Shown in pieces: positions 15,001 through 27,932 of a stretch of 64,000 nucleotides of DNA. The stretch is from Bugula neritina (Eukaryota; Bryozoa; Gymnolaemata; Cheilostomatida; Bugulidae). The stretch is from contig OZ037765.1 of NCBI GenBank assembly GCA_964035545.1, positions 27,602,504 to 27,666,503 on the forward strand, given 5' to 3'. Every line of letters begins with the position of its first letter. Position 1 is the first letter of the stretch. A model generated the notes under the pieces. It had not been told where the DNA came from and ran no database searches. It was given only the letters and a program-made list of their open reading frames with translations. A program made the position numbers and the translations under genes.

Positions 15001-17511
15001 TTTTATATGCTATATTATATATTACATACTAGATGTTATGTATTATATATTAGATGTTATATTATATATAATATGTTATGTATTATATCTTACAATGTTA
15101 TATTATATATTACATATGTTATGTATTATACATATATCATGTACCCCTAGCTGTATCTGGCCTTTTAGGACTGTATTGCACAGAGTAACCCCATGAAAAT
15201 CTACCGTCTTACAAAAAGGAAGTATTAAGTCTTAAACTCCGCCTGTCTGGGGACATTTAGGGATTAGCCTATGCCAGCATAGAAAATAAATATAAAATTG
15301 TGGCGCAAGAGTTCGGGTTTGCACCTCTAATACAATACTTTAAACTGCACAACTATAGTACACAGCTTCAGGAGCATAAAGCCAGCGTCAGTAAGTGGGA
15401 AGGTCACTGGCCAACATTTGATGTCTTATTATCATAATGGCTTCCTTGAAAGTGTCAGACTGAGCCAATTCTGACTTCAGTAGAAGTTAGTGAACCAAAT
15501 AGGAGTTACTGGGTTCTGCAAGATTGCTGCTTCTGCCAGAAGCAGTAATTAACAAATTATCACTTTTGGAGTAAATTATTATTGAAATTGAAAGTTTTGT
15601 GACCCGTAATAAAACAAAATTACATATTCGAAATTGCTCTCAATGGTTCTCCAATATATTAGTCTACCTGTATTAATTAGGTTATGACATACACACCCCT
15701 GATTGAGAAGCTACACAGCCATATTACAGGGTACAGGGGTGTTACCCTATAGCATAGGTGTCTAGCTACAGTGAAGAAGGGAAGAACTGATGGGGAAATT
15801 AATTATTACTAGTCTAGTAATCTAAGATTAAGTTTTATGTCAACTTGTAAAAAAGTGAAATTAATCACACAACCCAACACATCTAGATTGATTCTGCAAT
15901 GGATCACATTATATTTCTAAAATGTCAAAATTTGATAAATCAAGGTTCTGGTAGCCACTAGGATAGTGACACCAAATCTCCGAATTCAGACAAGGTGATC
16001 TAACCTAACATTATTACTAGTGACACACACCTAATATGCCATTTGCTACATATTACATGCTATTTCAATCTAATTTCCTCAACAGGTGAAGCAACTGACC
16101 ATTGGGAACCCCCACCACCTCCACCCCTCTTCCTCTATTAATCAATTTTTAGTTGACTGCTAGCTTATACAAGGTTTCATCATCGCCTTGTAAAACAACT
16201 GGTGTACAGTTTCTGCACATATAACTGCAATACTAGAGTTGCTATCTTAAAGAAAAATAGGTGCTCCAACATGCAGGATATAGATTGATGTATTGGCTAA
16301 TTTAATAGCTAGACTTTAGTAAAGAAAGCCCTTGGACAGTTTTGGCATAAATAAACCAGCAGTAAATTTATGTGCAAGCTTCCAACGACAATAAAACACT
16401 AAATGAAAGGTCAAGAATATCCTGTTGAAAGATGCTTTGTCAGTTAATAGTGCCGTTAAACGCCTCTATTTATAATTTTGGTTGCTATTTTGGAGACTTT
16501 TTTCTTAATATAGACTAGGCGTTGAAACAAAACACTGGAATTTAAACCATAAATTTCCCATTTTCAAAATTGATCAGAATTTCATTTCTCATTTCTATTT
16601 TGTAGATAAAGAATTTTTAAAAACATTCAAAAAGTAGTGAGAAAAGCAGTGAATCATGAATTACATAATCTTAAAATTGCCAGAGGTTATTATTTGTCAG
16701 CAGGTTGTTCAACTATGTCCAAACTCTAACGATCAGAAATCACTTGATAGGAGCAAAACTTTAAAAAAATTGTTGGTGATCACATGACCTAGCTCAGTTC
16801 TACTACAGTGCATATTAGCTTGAGATTCCATAAGTCACCTTATTGAGCTCTTCACATTGACTCTCATACATCATCTTCATCTTATGACTGTCCTCCGTAA
16901 GACTGCGGTAGCACTCACGCAGCTGGTCCATTTCATTCTTGAGATGGTTGTATCTACAATATCTCTTTCAATTTTGGCAACAGTCTTCAGTGTCCAGTGA
17001 ATTCAAACCAAATTAAAGTTTCAACCAAATGAAAATCTAGTAGAAAAATAACTGAGCTTCTGATCTCACTTCTCCAAATACATTCAGCAAAGAGTAAACA
17101 CGGTACCTGGCCACAGAGTCCAAGTAAGATTGGTGAGACTCCATCAGCTGTTGTTTATACATGCCATTCTCAGCTTCTAACTTACCAGCGTGAGCCTGCC
17201 AGATGCAACAAGTAGAATAAGACATATTGTTACATAAACATTACATCAACTAGTTGTGAAGGAACCTATCTCTAGCAGGTTCTACTCCATAGCACTCATT
17301 AATCTATAGAACTCAAATTGGGAAAGGGAAAAAAAATCAGAATTGATTTAGATATACTGCGTCACCAAGCCTTGGAGAGGTGATTAATAGAAGCAATTGA
17401 AGCATTAGAGAGGTATAAGAAACCTTAAGGCTTTCCATGTCTCTATAATCCCTCATAGACATGTCACAAGTAGTCTCTAACTCCTGATAACTGCTCCTTG
17501 TGAGTGCAAGT
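7..17511 (-). CDS. DLG5: DLG5 (discs large homolog 5) scaffold, partial, 23 exons
   Basis: Membrane-associated guanylate kinase scaffold of cell junctions and polarity. Exons in transcript order: 17424-17511, 17107-17195, 16839-16953, 14784-14930, 12772-12942, 11210-11406, 8735-8916, 8242-8458, 7927-8044, 7303-7430, 7015-7187, 6624-6763, 5829-6036, 5253-5362, 3786-3974, 3322-3530, 2932-3089, 2208-2328, 1846-2104, 1496-1664, 801-909, 391-553, 7-118; phases agree throughout (about 1190 codons). The first nine exons encode a long coiled coil. CILRRDWAFQERDKI and RRERDRAVS are DLG5 hallmarks. PDZ1 (7430-7015) has the binding loop DLGIDL, PDZ2 (6763 to 5829 exon) has DLGLQL, PDZ3 (553-7) has HLGITI. 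Between PDZ2 and PDZ3 lies a Ser/Pro-rich disordered stretch. The N-terminal part and the PDZ4/SH3/GK end are not in the model. The window's first six bases are the donor of the last exon seen. The 14784 donor is GC. Family assignment is very secure; the first exon's acceptor is less so. Confidence 0.95.
7483..7621. repeat. 30-bp minisatellite in a DLG5 intron
   Basis: About four to five imperfect copies of a 30-bp unit built on ACTATTACTGTCAGTACAGA followed by GTAGCATGTT. It lies in the intron between the exon encoding the start of PDZ1 and the upstream exon carrying DSAID. Nothing suggests it is transcribed on its own. Confidence 0.85.
8917..11209. other. DLG5 intron, no further gene seen
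   Basis: A 2.3-kb intron separating two coiled-coil exons. Both strands are rich in stops; I saw no exon-like open stretch with matching splice signals, no RNA gene and no clear transposon. Confidence 0.6.
11465..11785. repeat. 16-bp minisatellite, about 20 copies
   Basis: Tandem array of the unit ACTCTGTRTAATACTA, with GTG/GTA variants and a few early copies reading ACTCAGTGTAATACCA. It starts about 60 bp upstream (in transcript sense) of the DLG5 exon at 11210-11406. There are no unique spacers between units, so it is a minisatellite and not a CRISPR array. Confidence 0.95.
12943..14783. other. DLG5 intron, no further gene seen
   Basis: A 1.8-kb intron between coiled-coil exons. It holds unique AT-rich sequence with a T-run near 14392. 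No exon, RNA gene or terminal inverted repeat was recognised. Confidence 0.55.
14950..15140. repeat. AT-rich tandem repeat (ATGTTATATTATATATTA-type)
   Basis: Imperfect tandem copies of a roughly 20-bp unit of the form ATGTTATGTATTATATATTA, immediately next to the DLG5 exon at 14784-14930, only about 20 bp from its acceptor. The open frames here are products of the repeat and not genes. Confidence 0.8.
15141..16838. other. DLG5 intron, no further gene seen
   Basis: Intronic sequence without recognisable exons or RNA genes. A stretch near 15300-15340 contains a B-box-like GAGTTCGGGTTTGCA, but no A box is at the right distance, so no SINE or tRNA is called. Confidence 0.5.
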
Positions 17512-18969
17512 CTTTACCAACACAAGTGAATTGCATTCATAGAAAGCATTTGGAGAGCCCATCAAACTAGCAATGTTCCCAGAGCCTTCTACAAAATATG
17601 TTATAAAAGCTATTTTATTTTGATTTGAGTTTCAATATAAACATACAGGTAATAAAATTGTATTCAAATATATTTTATTGCAGTCAAGAGTGAAACTATT
17701 GTCAAATGCAGAAACCATTATTATATGAAAGAGATGAAGAAAAAATGTTTTGTTACTTAGAATATAAAATAAGTAACTGAAATATAAAGTCAAACTTAGC
17801 TTGTAACAAATTATAAAGTGAATATAAAATTAATAACACAATTCTATTCTATGTAAAAGTACTTAATGCAAATTATAAATGAAATGACAGTTTCCAAGTA
17901 ATTACATAACTTAATTTTGCTTACACATTAAGCATTCACTATATTTAAAGTACTATTCATGAATATATTGTAAGGTGCTATATTTCATGAACTAAGCTCA
18001 TGCATAATCTCACAGTTTATTTATTCACAGCCTCTAAATGATAGATATTTATTATATTTCATTTGAACTCTATGGTCAATGGCTAAAAACTCTGTAAGAC
18101 AGTTTTTCATCTAATTAAATCAGACAGAGGGGCAGGAAACTATTATTACTGCAATTATACACTTTCAATGGCTGAATGTCACATCTACTGGGTCACCACA
18201 GCATTTGCAATTATCATAATATCTGAGGTGCCACTTTGTTTGCACAGTATAAAGATAAGTGAAAGATAGTATATACTATATATAGCACGCTGATGATAAT
18301 AATAGACCACTAAAAATAGAAATGATTCCTAATGAAGGTTAGCATCTGCAGATAGTACGATTATATACAGTAGCATAAATTTCTTACAGATAGCAATAAA
18401 AAGAAAGAAGATAGAAGGAAAATCAGTTTTGAATTTGGACCATTATACTGTAGATAAACTTCAGTTTAAATACATAGAAATGTGAAGGTAGTGTTTAAAA
18501 ACTAAAATGTCAAAAAGATGATTCTTTGAATATATCAACACATTATCACAATACTAAATCAGGCAAAATTCCAAAAAGAACTTGAAACATTAAACAGCCA
18601 CAGTGCATTAAACATAATTGTTCTAATTTCATAATTGATAAAGAATTTAGAAGCAAAAAAATTTGAAATTGAAGACCATAGATTTACTAATTATCAACAT
18701 TACGATATAAATATTCTTTAGGTACTACCCTAAACAACATACTGGCTAAAGTACTTCATACTTTAATCACTTGAAAGTATTATAATTCATATTATTTTAA
18801 CGTAGAAGTTGAAACCTATTATGTTGTATCAATCACAGTATAAACAAAACTGAAATTTTCTAATAATATAAATGAATAACCAAACATGGGAAGCTATCAT
18901 TTTGTTCACCAATTAAATTTAATCTTCAACAGAACTAAAAAAACAGGTCCGTCAATAAATCCTACTCAC

Positions 18970-19102
18970 ACCAAAACAATTTGATTGAATTCGGATCAAA
19001 CTCTTGGCTTGCAACATTTTTACTTAAAATAAAAAGCACCCGGGTGAAAATTTCTTCACAAGAACTGATGTCAGTGTGCTCAGAGCCTATGATTGCTAGA
19101 AC
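18970..19102 (-). CDS. Unassigned exon-like segment (44 codons)
   Basis: On the minus strand a clean acceptor (TATTTTCTCAG) is followed by 133 nt open in one frame and then a donor GTGAGTAGG. The translation begins VLAIIGSEHTDISSCEEIFT and ends FDPNSIKLFW; the start phase is 0 and the end phase is 1. The composition looks like real protein in an AT-rich, stop-rich setting. The phase does not fit the first DLG5 exon found (17424-17511) directly. I do not recognise the family; the run from RVLFILS to LFW faintly recalls DIL-type helical domains, which is only an impression. It could be a DLG5 N-terminal exon, an exon of a nested gene, or a relic. Confidence 0.4.
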
Positions 19103-20174
19103 CTGAGAAAATATCTCTATGAATCTCCATTAGGATTTTTACTTAATGATTTTAATAATTATAAAGCTCCACGCTTTGAAGAATATTTTCAATAGTGAAT
19201 GTTAGCAAGTGATTACCACCGTTTTTATTAGAAAACCCGGCAGTTTTTTATTTTAATAATTTCATCTCCACTGGTACCATGACTGATATCAATATTTAAT
19301 AATGATGTTTAGATACACATATAACCTAAGTCTCCAGTAATGAATTGTTACTAAATAATAGCTATTAATTCTAATTATTCACTCACCAATAAGTGATATA
19401 GAAAGCTCAACTTGCAATTATAGAACTAAAAATTTATAATCCCAGTATAAAACTTAGTCTAAACAATCTTATTTAAAATAGAATAAACTATATACAACCA
19501 TCAGTAGTAATTAGACTTGACATATTTTATTACTGAGTAAGTAATAAAATAAAGTCAAATAAAATTTAAAGATCAGTAAAATACTTTGTTTATGTAACAA
19601 TATATTATATTATATTAATTAATGTGACTACAAAATATGAATGTGTCAGCATGAGTATAGGTATGAGCATCCATAGGGTGTAAATGTATTGTATAATACT
19701 TACACTAACATTTACTACAACGCCTGAACTACAGGTATAACATTACCTGTGAGTAAAAGTAATACTAATACAGCAATAATAATCGAAGTTATTTTGTTTA
19801 TCTATTATGATTATCAGTTATGAGTAACATCAAACTAAAACTGAAAGTCAACTTGAAGCACTATTCACAATATCAGTCCCAGAGTGAGGGTGATTGTATG
19901 GTAAAAATCACAGTGTGAATGTCAATGTGAAACCTAATAAGGCATTGAAAATGAATATATCTCGAAACTGTAATACTAACATTAAAAGAGTTAAACTAAT
20001 GTTAATAGTAAATTAAATATTTAATTTATGCTAACTAAGTCCAAGTTACAGGTAACAGCAACAGGCAATAGTAATACTATCAGTATCATTATGACTATTA
20101 CTAACTAAAACTGTGCCAGTAGAAGTTAGTAAGTCAGCTACTGTTAATTTTAATATCAAATTCAATATTAATAT

Positions 20175-20625
20175 GGGTGCAGGTCATTTCATACACAAGT
20201 CGTTTCTTACCCACTTTTCTCGGTTGTTTTATACACATCAATATGAATTAACTACAATACATATTTTTTGATATCTATTTATTATTTGATGTACAAGTCA
20301 TACAGTACAGCTCACAAGTAACTTGCACATTTTATTTCGCAGCATGCTTATTTATTATTGAGATATAGAGATGTTATGGAGGTAACTGCTCTTTTGGTCT
20401 AGATATTATCAGTAGATGACAACACTTAGTCATTGAATATATAGCTTTTTTGTTTCTGGGATGCAATAAATAAGTAAACTGGCATCATTTAAAATGGTTA
20501 TCCAGTGGATCAATTTATTATTCATTTTGTGTACGGAATAGACAGCGGTTTGTGTACAAAACAACTAATTTGTATACGAAATGACAGGTGTACGAAATGA
20601 CTTGTGTACAAAATGACAGTAACCC
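20175..20625. mobile_element. Inverted-repeat element (MITE-like), 451 bp
   Basis: The left end begins GGGTGCAGGTCATTTCATAC and the right end, read on the minus strand, begins GGGTTACTGTCATTTTGTAC. Both continue with degenerate copies of (C/T)ACACAAGTC and GTTTTATACACA-like blocks over about 60 bp. The centre carries no coding frame, so it looks like a non-autonomous foldback element. No convincing target-site duplication was seen. The ends are diverged, implying an old insertion. Confidence 0.6.
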
Positions 20626-20769
20626 ATCAATGTTATATGAATATAAATAAAAGCTTTTTAGTTCTTACGGCTCAGTTATACTCAATTTTTATCTTACTTT
20701 AACTCTTACAGTTACTGTTTTACAGCTACTCATAATGTTACAGACCGAGACTACAGCCCTTCAATAAAA

Positions 20770-22080
20770 TGAAAATCAAATTGAAGTACAATTATTACTA
20801 TAAGTATAAATATAACATTAATATTACTGTTAAAGTTACAATTAGTATTATTATTACTATTAGTATAACTAATAGTCTATAAACACTATTATACTTAGTG
20901 AATTACTATTACTATTTTCATTTTGATTATCGTCATGACTTGGGGGCATTATCATTGTGATTATTTATCATTTAAAATTAATGATTAATATAAATATGAT
21001 TTATATAATTTAAATCAGCATTTCTATGATAACGATTTTTAGTATGATGATGATTATCATTATTATCACGATAATCAAATTAAAATTCAATGATCGACAA
21101 TACAATAGAAAAGGCTGAGACATAGTGATACTCATATTGATATTGATACTCATAGTCAAGTCACACCCATAGAGATAGTATTAGTATTACTATATTTACT
21201 ACGTCTATTAATATAATTATTATTAGTCATAGTCACTCATAGTCATAGTCGTACTCGTAGTGATACTGATAGTGATACTATTACTCATAAGGCTAAGCCA
21301 TAATTATAACCACAATGATAATATTTATATTCATATTACTTATCAGTATAACTATAACTTTATAAATTAAAATTATAAATATAACGATAAGTATTAGACT
21401 AAGAGTAAGTATTACTATTAGTATTACTAAAAGTAAAGTCTAAAACTAAAAGTAAAAGTGCAATATTATGATTAACTGTAAGTGTAACTCTGCAACACTA
21501 CCTGTAAGTATTTACTCAGTAATACTTACACTTACAGAGCTACAGTTAATTCACTGCATTACTATTAGTATAACTATAAGTATTACTATTACTATAGTAT
21601 CACTATTAGTATTACTAATAGTAATACTATTAGTATTAGTATTACTATAACTATAAGTATAACCATGTCTGTTGCCAATGCCATTGGTATTACTATTAGT
21701 ATTAGTATTATTATTACTATTAGTATTACCATTAGTATTAGTATTACTATAACTATTGCCTATTATAATTATCATTACTATTAGTATCACTATTACTATT
21801 ACAGTATTAGACATTAGACTTAGTGATTGGTCTGATCATTAGACTTAGAAATAGAGGCGCTTCTGATAGTGATTTGCCTTGGGTTACGCACGTAGTACTA
21901 CTAGTACTAGTACACTACTAGTAGTACTCACTAGTAGTAGTACTACTACTACTAGACTAGTAGTAGTAATACTATTAGAGTTAGACTAGTAGAACTAGCA
22001 ACTAGTACTACTACGTCTACTAGTAGCACTATAAGTATAACTATTAATATTACTATTACTATTAGTATTTGACAGCTGAC
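20770..22080. repeat. Interspersed ACT/AGT and ATT triplet arrays
   Basis: Long imperfect runs of TAGTATTACTAT, TAGTAGTAGTACTACTAC and related words, partly self-complementary because AGTACT and ACTAGT are palindromic. Open frames in the stretch encode only low-complexity Ser/Thr/Ile/Asn strings and are not genes. Confidence 0.85.
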
Positions 22081-23015
22081 CAGTGACTGTCGACTCGTTG
22101 AGAACTTTGAGTTACTGTTAGTGTTAGTGTTACTGTTAGTGTTGACTCTAATTTTTATTCATTTTCAACTTACAAGTGAATCGCTGTGACTGTCATTGTA
22201 ATTATCATGGTGCTCGAACTATAATTAACTAAATAAATTATATATCTTAGTAGCTACCCTAACAAAAAACAATGTTACTGTGAATGTAAATGTAAATCAG
22301 TATGTGCGTTTACTCGTTAGTCATTTAGCAAATTAGACTGTTACTTTGACCCTTTATTATTTTTGAATTTTCGTAATGCGGAGTCAAATTTAAAAGCCAC
22401 AATCTTTAAAAAGTTGGTCTAAATTTTGAAGAGTTTTCCTTCCATCTTAGTAAAAGACTATTACTAAAATTTCATTACAGGGAGATAACTCTTTGCACAC
22501 GTAGCATTATCACATTTGGTCAAAGCCCAACAATATTCTTACATTATTAAGTCATTAACAATATTATATCATATAAAGTTTCAGATTAAAATATTATCAT
22601 CCTTGCAGGGTAAGATATTTTATTGATGTTATAATAGAAAAAGAAATATGCCAGTATATATTTTGTGATAGCTATATTGATACTTTGATAAGAAAATCCT
22701 CTTTCGATCCTCGAGGGATAGGCAGGCTGCTAATAAAACATGAAAGTTCATAACTAAATGAGCACACGCATCATGCTTGTTTTCGAAAAAAATATTATAT
22801 TTTTTAAAAAAAGTATCTGATTAAATATGATTACAATTAGTTTTGGATACATAACACCTAAAAGGATATTAAAAAACTACTCATTATGCTTGGTATTTAA
22901 CTTTTCTTTCGATTATGATAAAACAAAATTGTTAAAGGGCTAAAGAGCATGGCAGTGGGAGACAAGAATGGTTGAGTTCTTCATTCTTAGAGCAAAATAC
23001 AATTTCAAGACTCAC

Positions 23016-23073
23016 TGGCTGAAAATGTTGGTCCCAGACTTTTCAACACTCGAATTACCATATGAATTATAAG
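23016..23073 (-). other. Weak exon-like segment
   Basis: The minus strand reads CAACAG, then 58 nt open (LIIHMVIRVLKSLGPTFSA), then a GTGAGTCTT donor. An in-frame stop lies just upstream of the acceptor. It ends in phase 1 and does not join in phase to the segment at 18970-19102. It could be a first coding exon beginning at the internal Met, or chance. Confidence 0.2.
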
Positions 23074-23359
23074 CTGTTGTGTGAGCTTATATAGTTTCTA
23101 TCTGTTTTTATAACTGTATTGAAGAAAGTTGTTGTGCATTAAAGCTTGATCTTGGCTTATTTAAGGAAAATTTTGCTAGATTTTACTATTTTTATATTAT
23201 ATTTATGAATTCAGTACTCATAATAATAATGCCAGTTTTTAAACCAAAGTAAAAATTTGCCCATGATATAACTAAGCCTAGGATCAAATATTGTGGCGAC
23301 AACTCTTATATTTATTATACTAATTACGAAATAAAGATAACATAACTCTGAAGGAAAAT

Positions 23360-23546
<187 letters not shown>

Positions 23547-24769
23547 CCATTTTAACTCTAGGCGAAATGATATCTATATGCAAAGCATGTGTTTGCGATC
23601 AACTTTGTTATTACAAACACATGGTGAGCATATTATATAGCATAAAAATACATGATGCGAACACCATTGCATATTTTTGTTATAATATGGTACACAGTTT
23701 TTTTACTAATAGAGTATTAAACTTTTCTCTTTTAACCATCAATCATAAATTTTACTAACCTATTAGTTTATGGAAACAGTGTTAAGAAAACCATGATTAT
23801 TGACTTGGATCTTTTGATGTGTATTGGTGCCCAAAGTGCAGCTACACTTTTACTGGCTATATTATAATAATAATTATTGTATATAAGTGATGATGCTGGT
23901 TAAGCTTATATCAGCCATATAAACAATGCAATTGGGTTAACAGAGTTTTTTAGTATTATAGTCATCAAAACTCTCCTTCACTGGTGATCTGGTTCTATGC
24001 AAATCTCTAAATCTTTGTAGCAGTTTTAATGGTGTATCTCATGGGCAAGAATATATTTAATGTCATTATTTATTACATATAATTAATTAAAGACTGAAAC
24101 ATTGTAACTCTCATGTCTAAATTTTTAGTTTATAAATATTATTGAAAAATGTGCAAAGTTCAATGCGCACACATTTAAAGAGTTTTCAAACAGTTTAAAA
24201 GTACCCAAGAGGTATGAGGAAGGCAGCCAGAAGAAGTGAAATAACAGAGTGTAGGTATGGATGATTCAACACCCATAATGAATTATATGAGCTGAGTTCA
24301 TAGCTGCAAAATCACAATCTACATAATTCTTTTAGTTAACAAGTAAACAGCTTCACAACTATAAGTTCTGCCAAGTAATTGATTTGGAATTGTCTTTTCA
24401 TCTTCAACAGAGAAAAGTGGGCTGGCCAAGCTTTCAATAGTGCCCTTTGTGACCTTGTACCACTCAACACTATAATATGTATATTACACGTCTCTGAATG
24501 ATTCAATCATTTATAAAAAAAGTTATTGCTATTAAGCTTTACTTGCTGTAAGAATCTTTCACATTCTTATTTGGTTACTTTTTAGAACTATTACTTCTGA
24601 TGGTACGTTGCACTGTTTTATTGTTTATATTTTACTACGGTATAGTTTTTTAAAAATGTAATGTTTTTAACAGAATAAGACTCTTTATTTGTACTTTATT
24701 ACTTATGGAACTATTTTACAGACTAAGGGCACAGCAGTATTGATACTTCCACATAATTGACTGCAAAAT

Positions 24770-26506
24770 ATGGATCCATATAACTCTCAGAACATACCAA
24801 TAATACAGTTCACACCAGCAGAGTTAGACCCAAACTTCACAGACAATAAAAAAATTAAGTTGGAGCTAAATAACAACACTGAGAAACAAGATTTTGTTTC
24901 TTCTGAGGAAAATCAAACAGTGAAACTTGTGAATTCGGATAGGAAAGATAAAACTATAACTGAACGAATAAGCGATTTAGGTTACTGCATAAGATGGATC
25001 ACCGAAGAACTGGTAAGAGTTATAATAAAATGTAATTTTTTGGAGTAAAAGTGTTGCATCATAGAATTACAAAATCTTCATTTTTTTTCTCTAAGAAAAA
25101 TTGGAATATGTAAGTGTATGGACTTGAAAGAATATGTAGACTGATTTATTTAACTTTTTACCATAAAAAATTTGTTATGTCATTTTTGTGGTGTGCTTTA
25201 AGATTATTTAAACAAAACTTAACCTCAAATTGATTTATTGCCCTGTTGTTCATGGCTCAAGTGTGGAGTGTATTTGATTTCAGTTCATTTAAATTCTTTA
25301 TAATACCTTTACCATGAGTTATCTTAATCCTTATCTCCACGCTAAAGAGAAATACCACACTTGCACATAGAGCTAATTCCTCTAATCAGCTAGATAAAAC
25401 TTTTCCTATTCTGATAGTTCGATGTAGTTAATTAGTATTTACTTGCTAAACTACACGTTCATGAGTCAAGTCAGACCAATAACTTCCTTCATATTGGACA
25501 AGCAATATGTTGAAATTTGATGTTGAAAAAATAGCTGTCTTAGCTGGTTAGATGAATCCATTACTTTGCACGCAAAAACTGCTTTTACTAAAAATGTTGC
25601 TTGCTATCACCTGCAAAGCGTAAAATTTACGACAGCAGCTGTGCATATTATCAATTAGTGAGAATGAAATATCCATAGCACTATGCAAACATACTATAAA
25701 TATCTTGTAATTCACACTGTGTTAAGGCATATATTATATTATTTGTTACGAGCTATTATATAACAAGAGATTAAAGCAAAGAAATTGATGAAGTCTAGAT
25801 ATTACATTTATTTGAAATTGGAACTAAGTAAAATATGTATTCAATGACCACTTATTATTCAATTCCCAATTGAGTTAAATTGAAAGATATGAAAATTCCT
25901 CAGACCCTAAACAATAATTGAAAAGTATGAATCAAAAATTTCAAGCTGGTGTGAGGTCAAGAGAGCTAACCTATCCTATTTGAACAAGCACAATATGCCA
26001 TGGCACCAGGGCCTCATCCTAGAAGTATACTTCTCTGATTCATATTGAATATGAATATTATTTCTGAATACAAGTTATATCATAAGCTATTGTTGAAGGA
26101 ACAGGCAATGAGTGCTGTAGAAAATAAATAAGCAATTGAGCTCTTTTTTGAACCTAACACTCTCCTTTCCACCTTGTAGGCAACTTTAAAAAAGACAGAC
26201 GAGTCTTTAGCTAAACAGTTCACAGACATGGAAATGGAGATTCAGCACATTGGCAGCCTCATCCCCACAAGTCCTTTCACTTCCTGCAGTAGCTTGCAAT
26301 CTCATGAAGACGATCTTGCTTTTGATCAGCTCAGTTTATCCGATCAATGTGAACATGAGTTTAGAGGCCGAACCTCTAGTTTATTGCTTCCGCAGAGAAG
26401 TCAAATGTTTAGCCCCAATTTACACAGAAAAGCAACAACTAATAGGACTTTAAATAAATTAACTAGGCCCAAGTCTTTAACACATTTGAATAGTCTTTGT
26501 ATATGA
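24770..26506 (+). CDS. Small two-exon gene, possible LURAP1-like adaptor
   Basis: Exons 24770-25012 and 26180-26506 join in phase 0 (CTG|GTAAGA ... TTGTAG|GCA) into 189 aa. A TTTTACAG acceptor ending at 24721 suggests that the start codon lies in an exon preceded by a 5' UTR intron. The middle is a short amphipathic helix region: ISDLGYCIRWITEELATLKK, then TDESLAKQFTDMEMEIQHIG. It is followed by a serine stretch, TSPFTSCSSLQS. The order DLG, then ELAxLxxxD, then a helix, then TSxCSSL is what I recall of LURAP1/LURAP1L (leucine-rich adaptor proteins linked to NF-kB signalling and MRCK), but similarity is limited to about 60 residues. The acidic N-terminus and basic C-terminus are not recognisable. 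It is the only plus-strand gene in the window: head-to-head with DLG5 and tail-to-tail with Spindly. Confidence 0.75.
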
Positions 26507-27932
26507 CACTAGCTATTACAACCACATAGAATAATATTCTTTTTTTTAAGATAATTCATTTTGTAATTAGAATTTTGTATGATAATACAGATTGTTTACA
26601 TGTAAATAAGTAAAGAAAACACAAAGGCTAATTGTCTTTGTTGATATACCACTTACAATCAACAGGTACAATTCTTAGCTTGGTTTACTCAGGTAATTGC
26701 AAAGAAACAGTTGGTTAGTGTTTATATATCAGTTATATCGCAAGGTATAAGTGTGTAGATACATAGCAGAGGAGGGGGACTAGCAGGTAGTTTTATATTG
26801 GCTTATATCTGATTTAAGGACCGATTGATGTGGCAGTTGAATAACATCAAAGTTCAGCTACAATTAAAATAAAAACTTTAGAAATCTGACACTCCTATGA
26901 ATAAGCAGCATTTCAAAGCTACATTGATTATAACAAACATGTATAGAGGTGAGATGTGAGAGGCATGTTTTGCTCTGACTAAGTAAGAGAAAGCTCCAGT
27001 AGCTGATGAATGCTTGAAGATTGTGTGCTAAAAATGCACTAAAACAACAACTAGTCAAAAGCAGATCAATACCTGCACAAAAGTGCTTAGAAAAGCTATG
27101 GCATGCATAAATGCGTACAAAAATCGTCTAGTATTTAGAAATTATTGTGAACAGACTGAAATGCTGTATATACGATCACCAAGGTATTTGAACTATTGAT
27201 TGAAAATAGAAAGTAGCTTTGAATATTACAGAACTATTCAACACCGAGACGACTTAATGACACCTCTATCAACTATATTGGTCATGACATGATACCTGGT
27301 CTAAAGCTTCAGCCATTTTTATTCTAACTCAATTTTCCACCTATTCATACACCAGTTTCTGTGTGAGCATGAAACTTGATACTCTATCGAAATGCATCAA
27401 TGCATTATCAAATAATTAGACATGCAACTATCTATGGTATGCTATGACTTAAATAATAAGGAGACATTTCACTTCAGGGCTAAAGGTAATGTCTATTTGC
27501 AAAAGGTTGACACACTACAAATAGCTTTCATGTTCAGCATTGATTCATTATATAACATGAAAGAGCCTATTCTGAACATACAATACGTAATTTGCAACTA
27601 GTTTAGCTCTCAGTTGAGCATACAAAATATTATTTCAACACACATGTGATACATTCTGATATTCTTATCTAAATATGCTAAGAAGAGATTCAGAAAAAAG
27701 TGAAAAAATGAATATGCCGTTGACTAATGGGTGATTTGCAGAGGAATGCATGCATACAGGATATCACCTATTTACATATTTATAAATATAATTGTATGAT
27801 TTATAACTGGAATATATTTATTCAATCATTTTTTGGTGTAAAATAAAAATATTTATACAGAATAGACAAAAAATATGAGTAGTATTTACAACTTATAGCT
27901 AGGTGCAAAGTAGGAACTGGACGGAATTTGTT
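26507..27932. other. Convergent intergenic region
   Basis: Lies between the 3' ends of the plus-strand gene and Spindly. Candidate poly(A) signals are ATTAAAATAAA near 26862 on the plus strand and AATAAA at 27822-27817 on the minus strand. No other gene was seen. Confidence 0.6.
27817..27822 (-). terminator. Poly(A) signal of Spindly
   Basis: AATAAA on the minus strand, about 110 nt beyond the Spindly stop codon. It is the nearest canonical hexamer I found. Confidence 0.55.

Noticed and set aside
15295-15335. B-box-like GAGTTCGGGTTTGC, possible second SINE
   Set aside because: No A box about 30 bp upstream and no recognisable SINE body.
17460-17592. Alternative minus-strand frame GSGNIASLMGSPNAFYECNS after a TTTTGTAG acceptor
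   Set aside because: It ends in a stop inside the DLG5 coiled-coil exon, and the DLG5 frame (SSYQELETTCDMSMRDYRDM) fits the following exons.
18130-18240. Minus-strand frame WHLRYYDNCKCCGDPVDVTF with a stop, possible terminal exon
   Set aside because: The acceptor is poor and its phase does not join the candidate exon at 18970-19102; kept out for lack of support.
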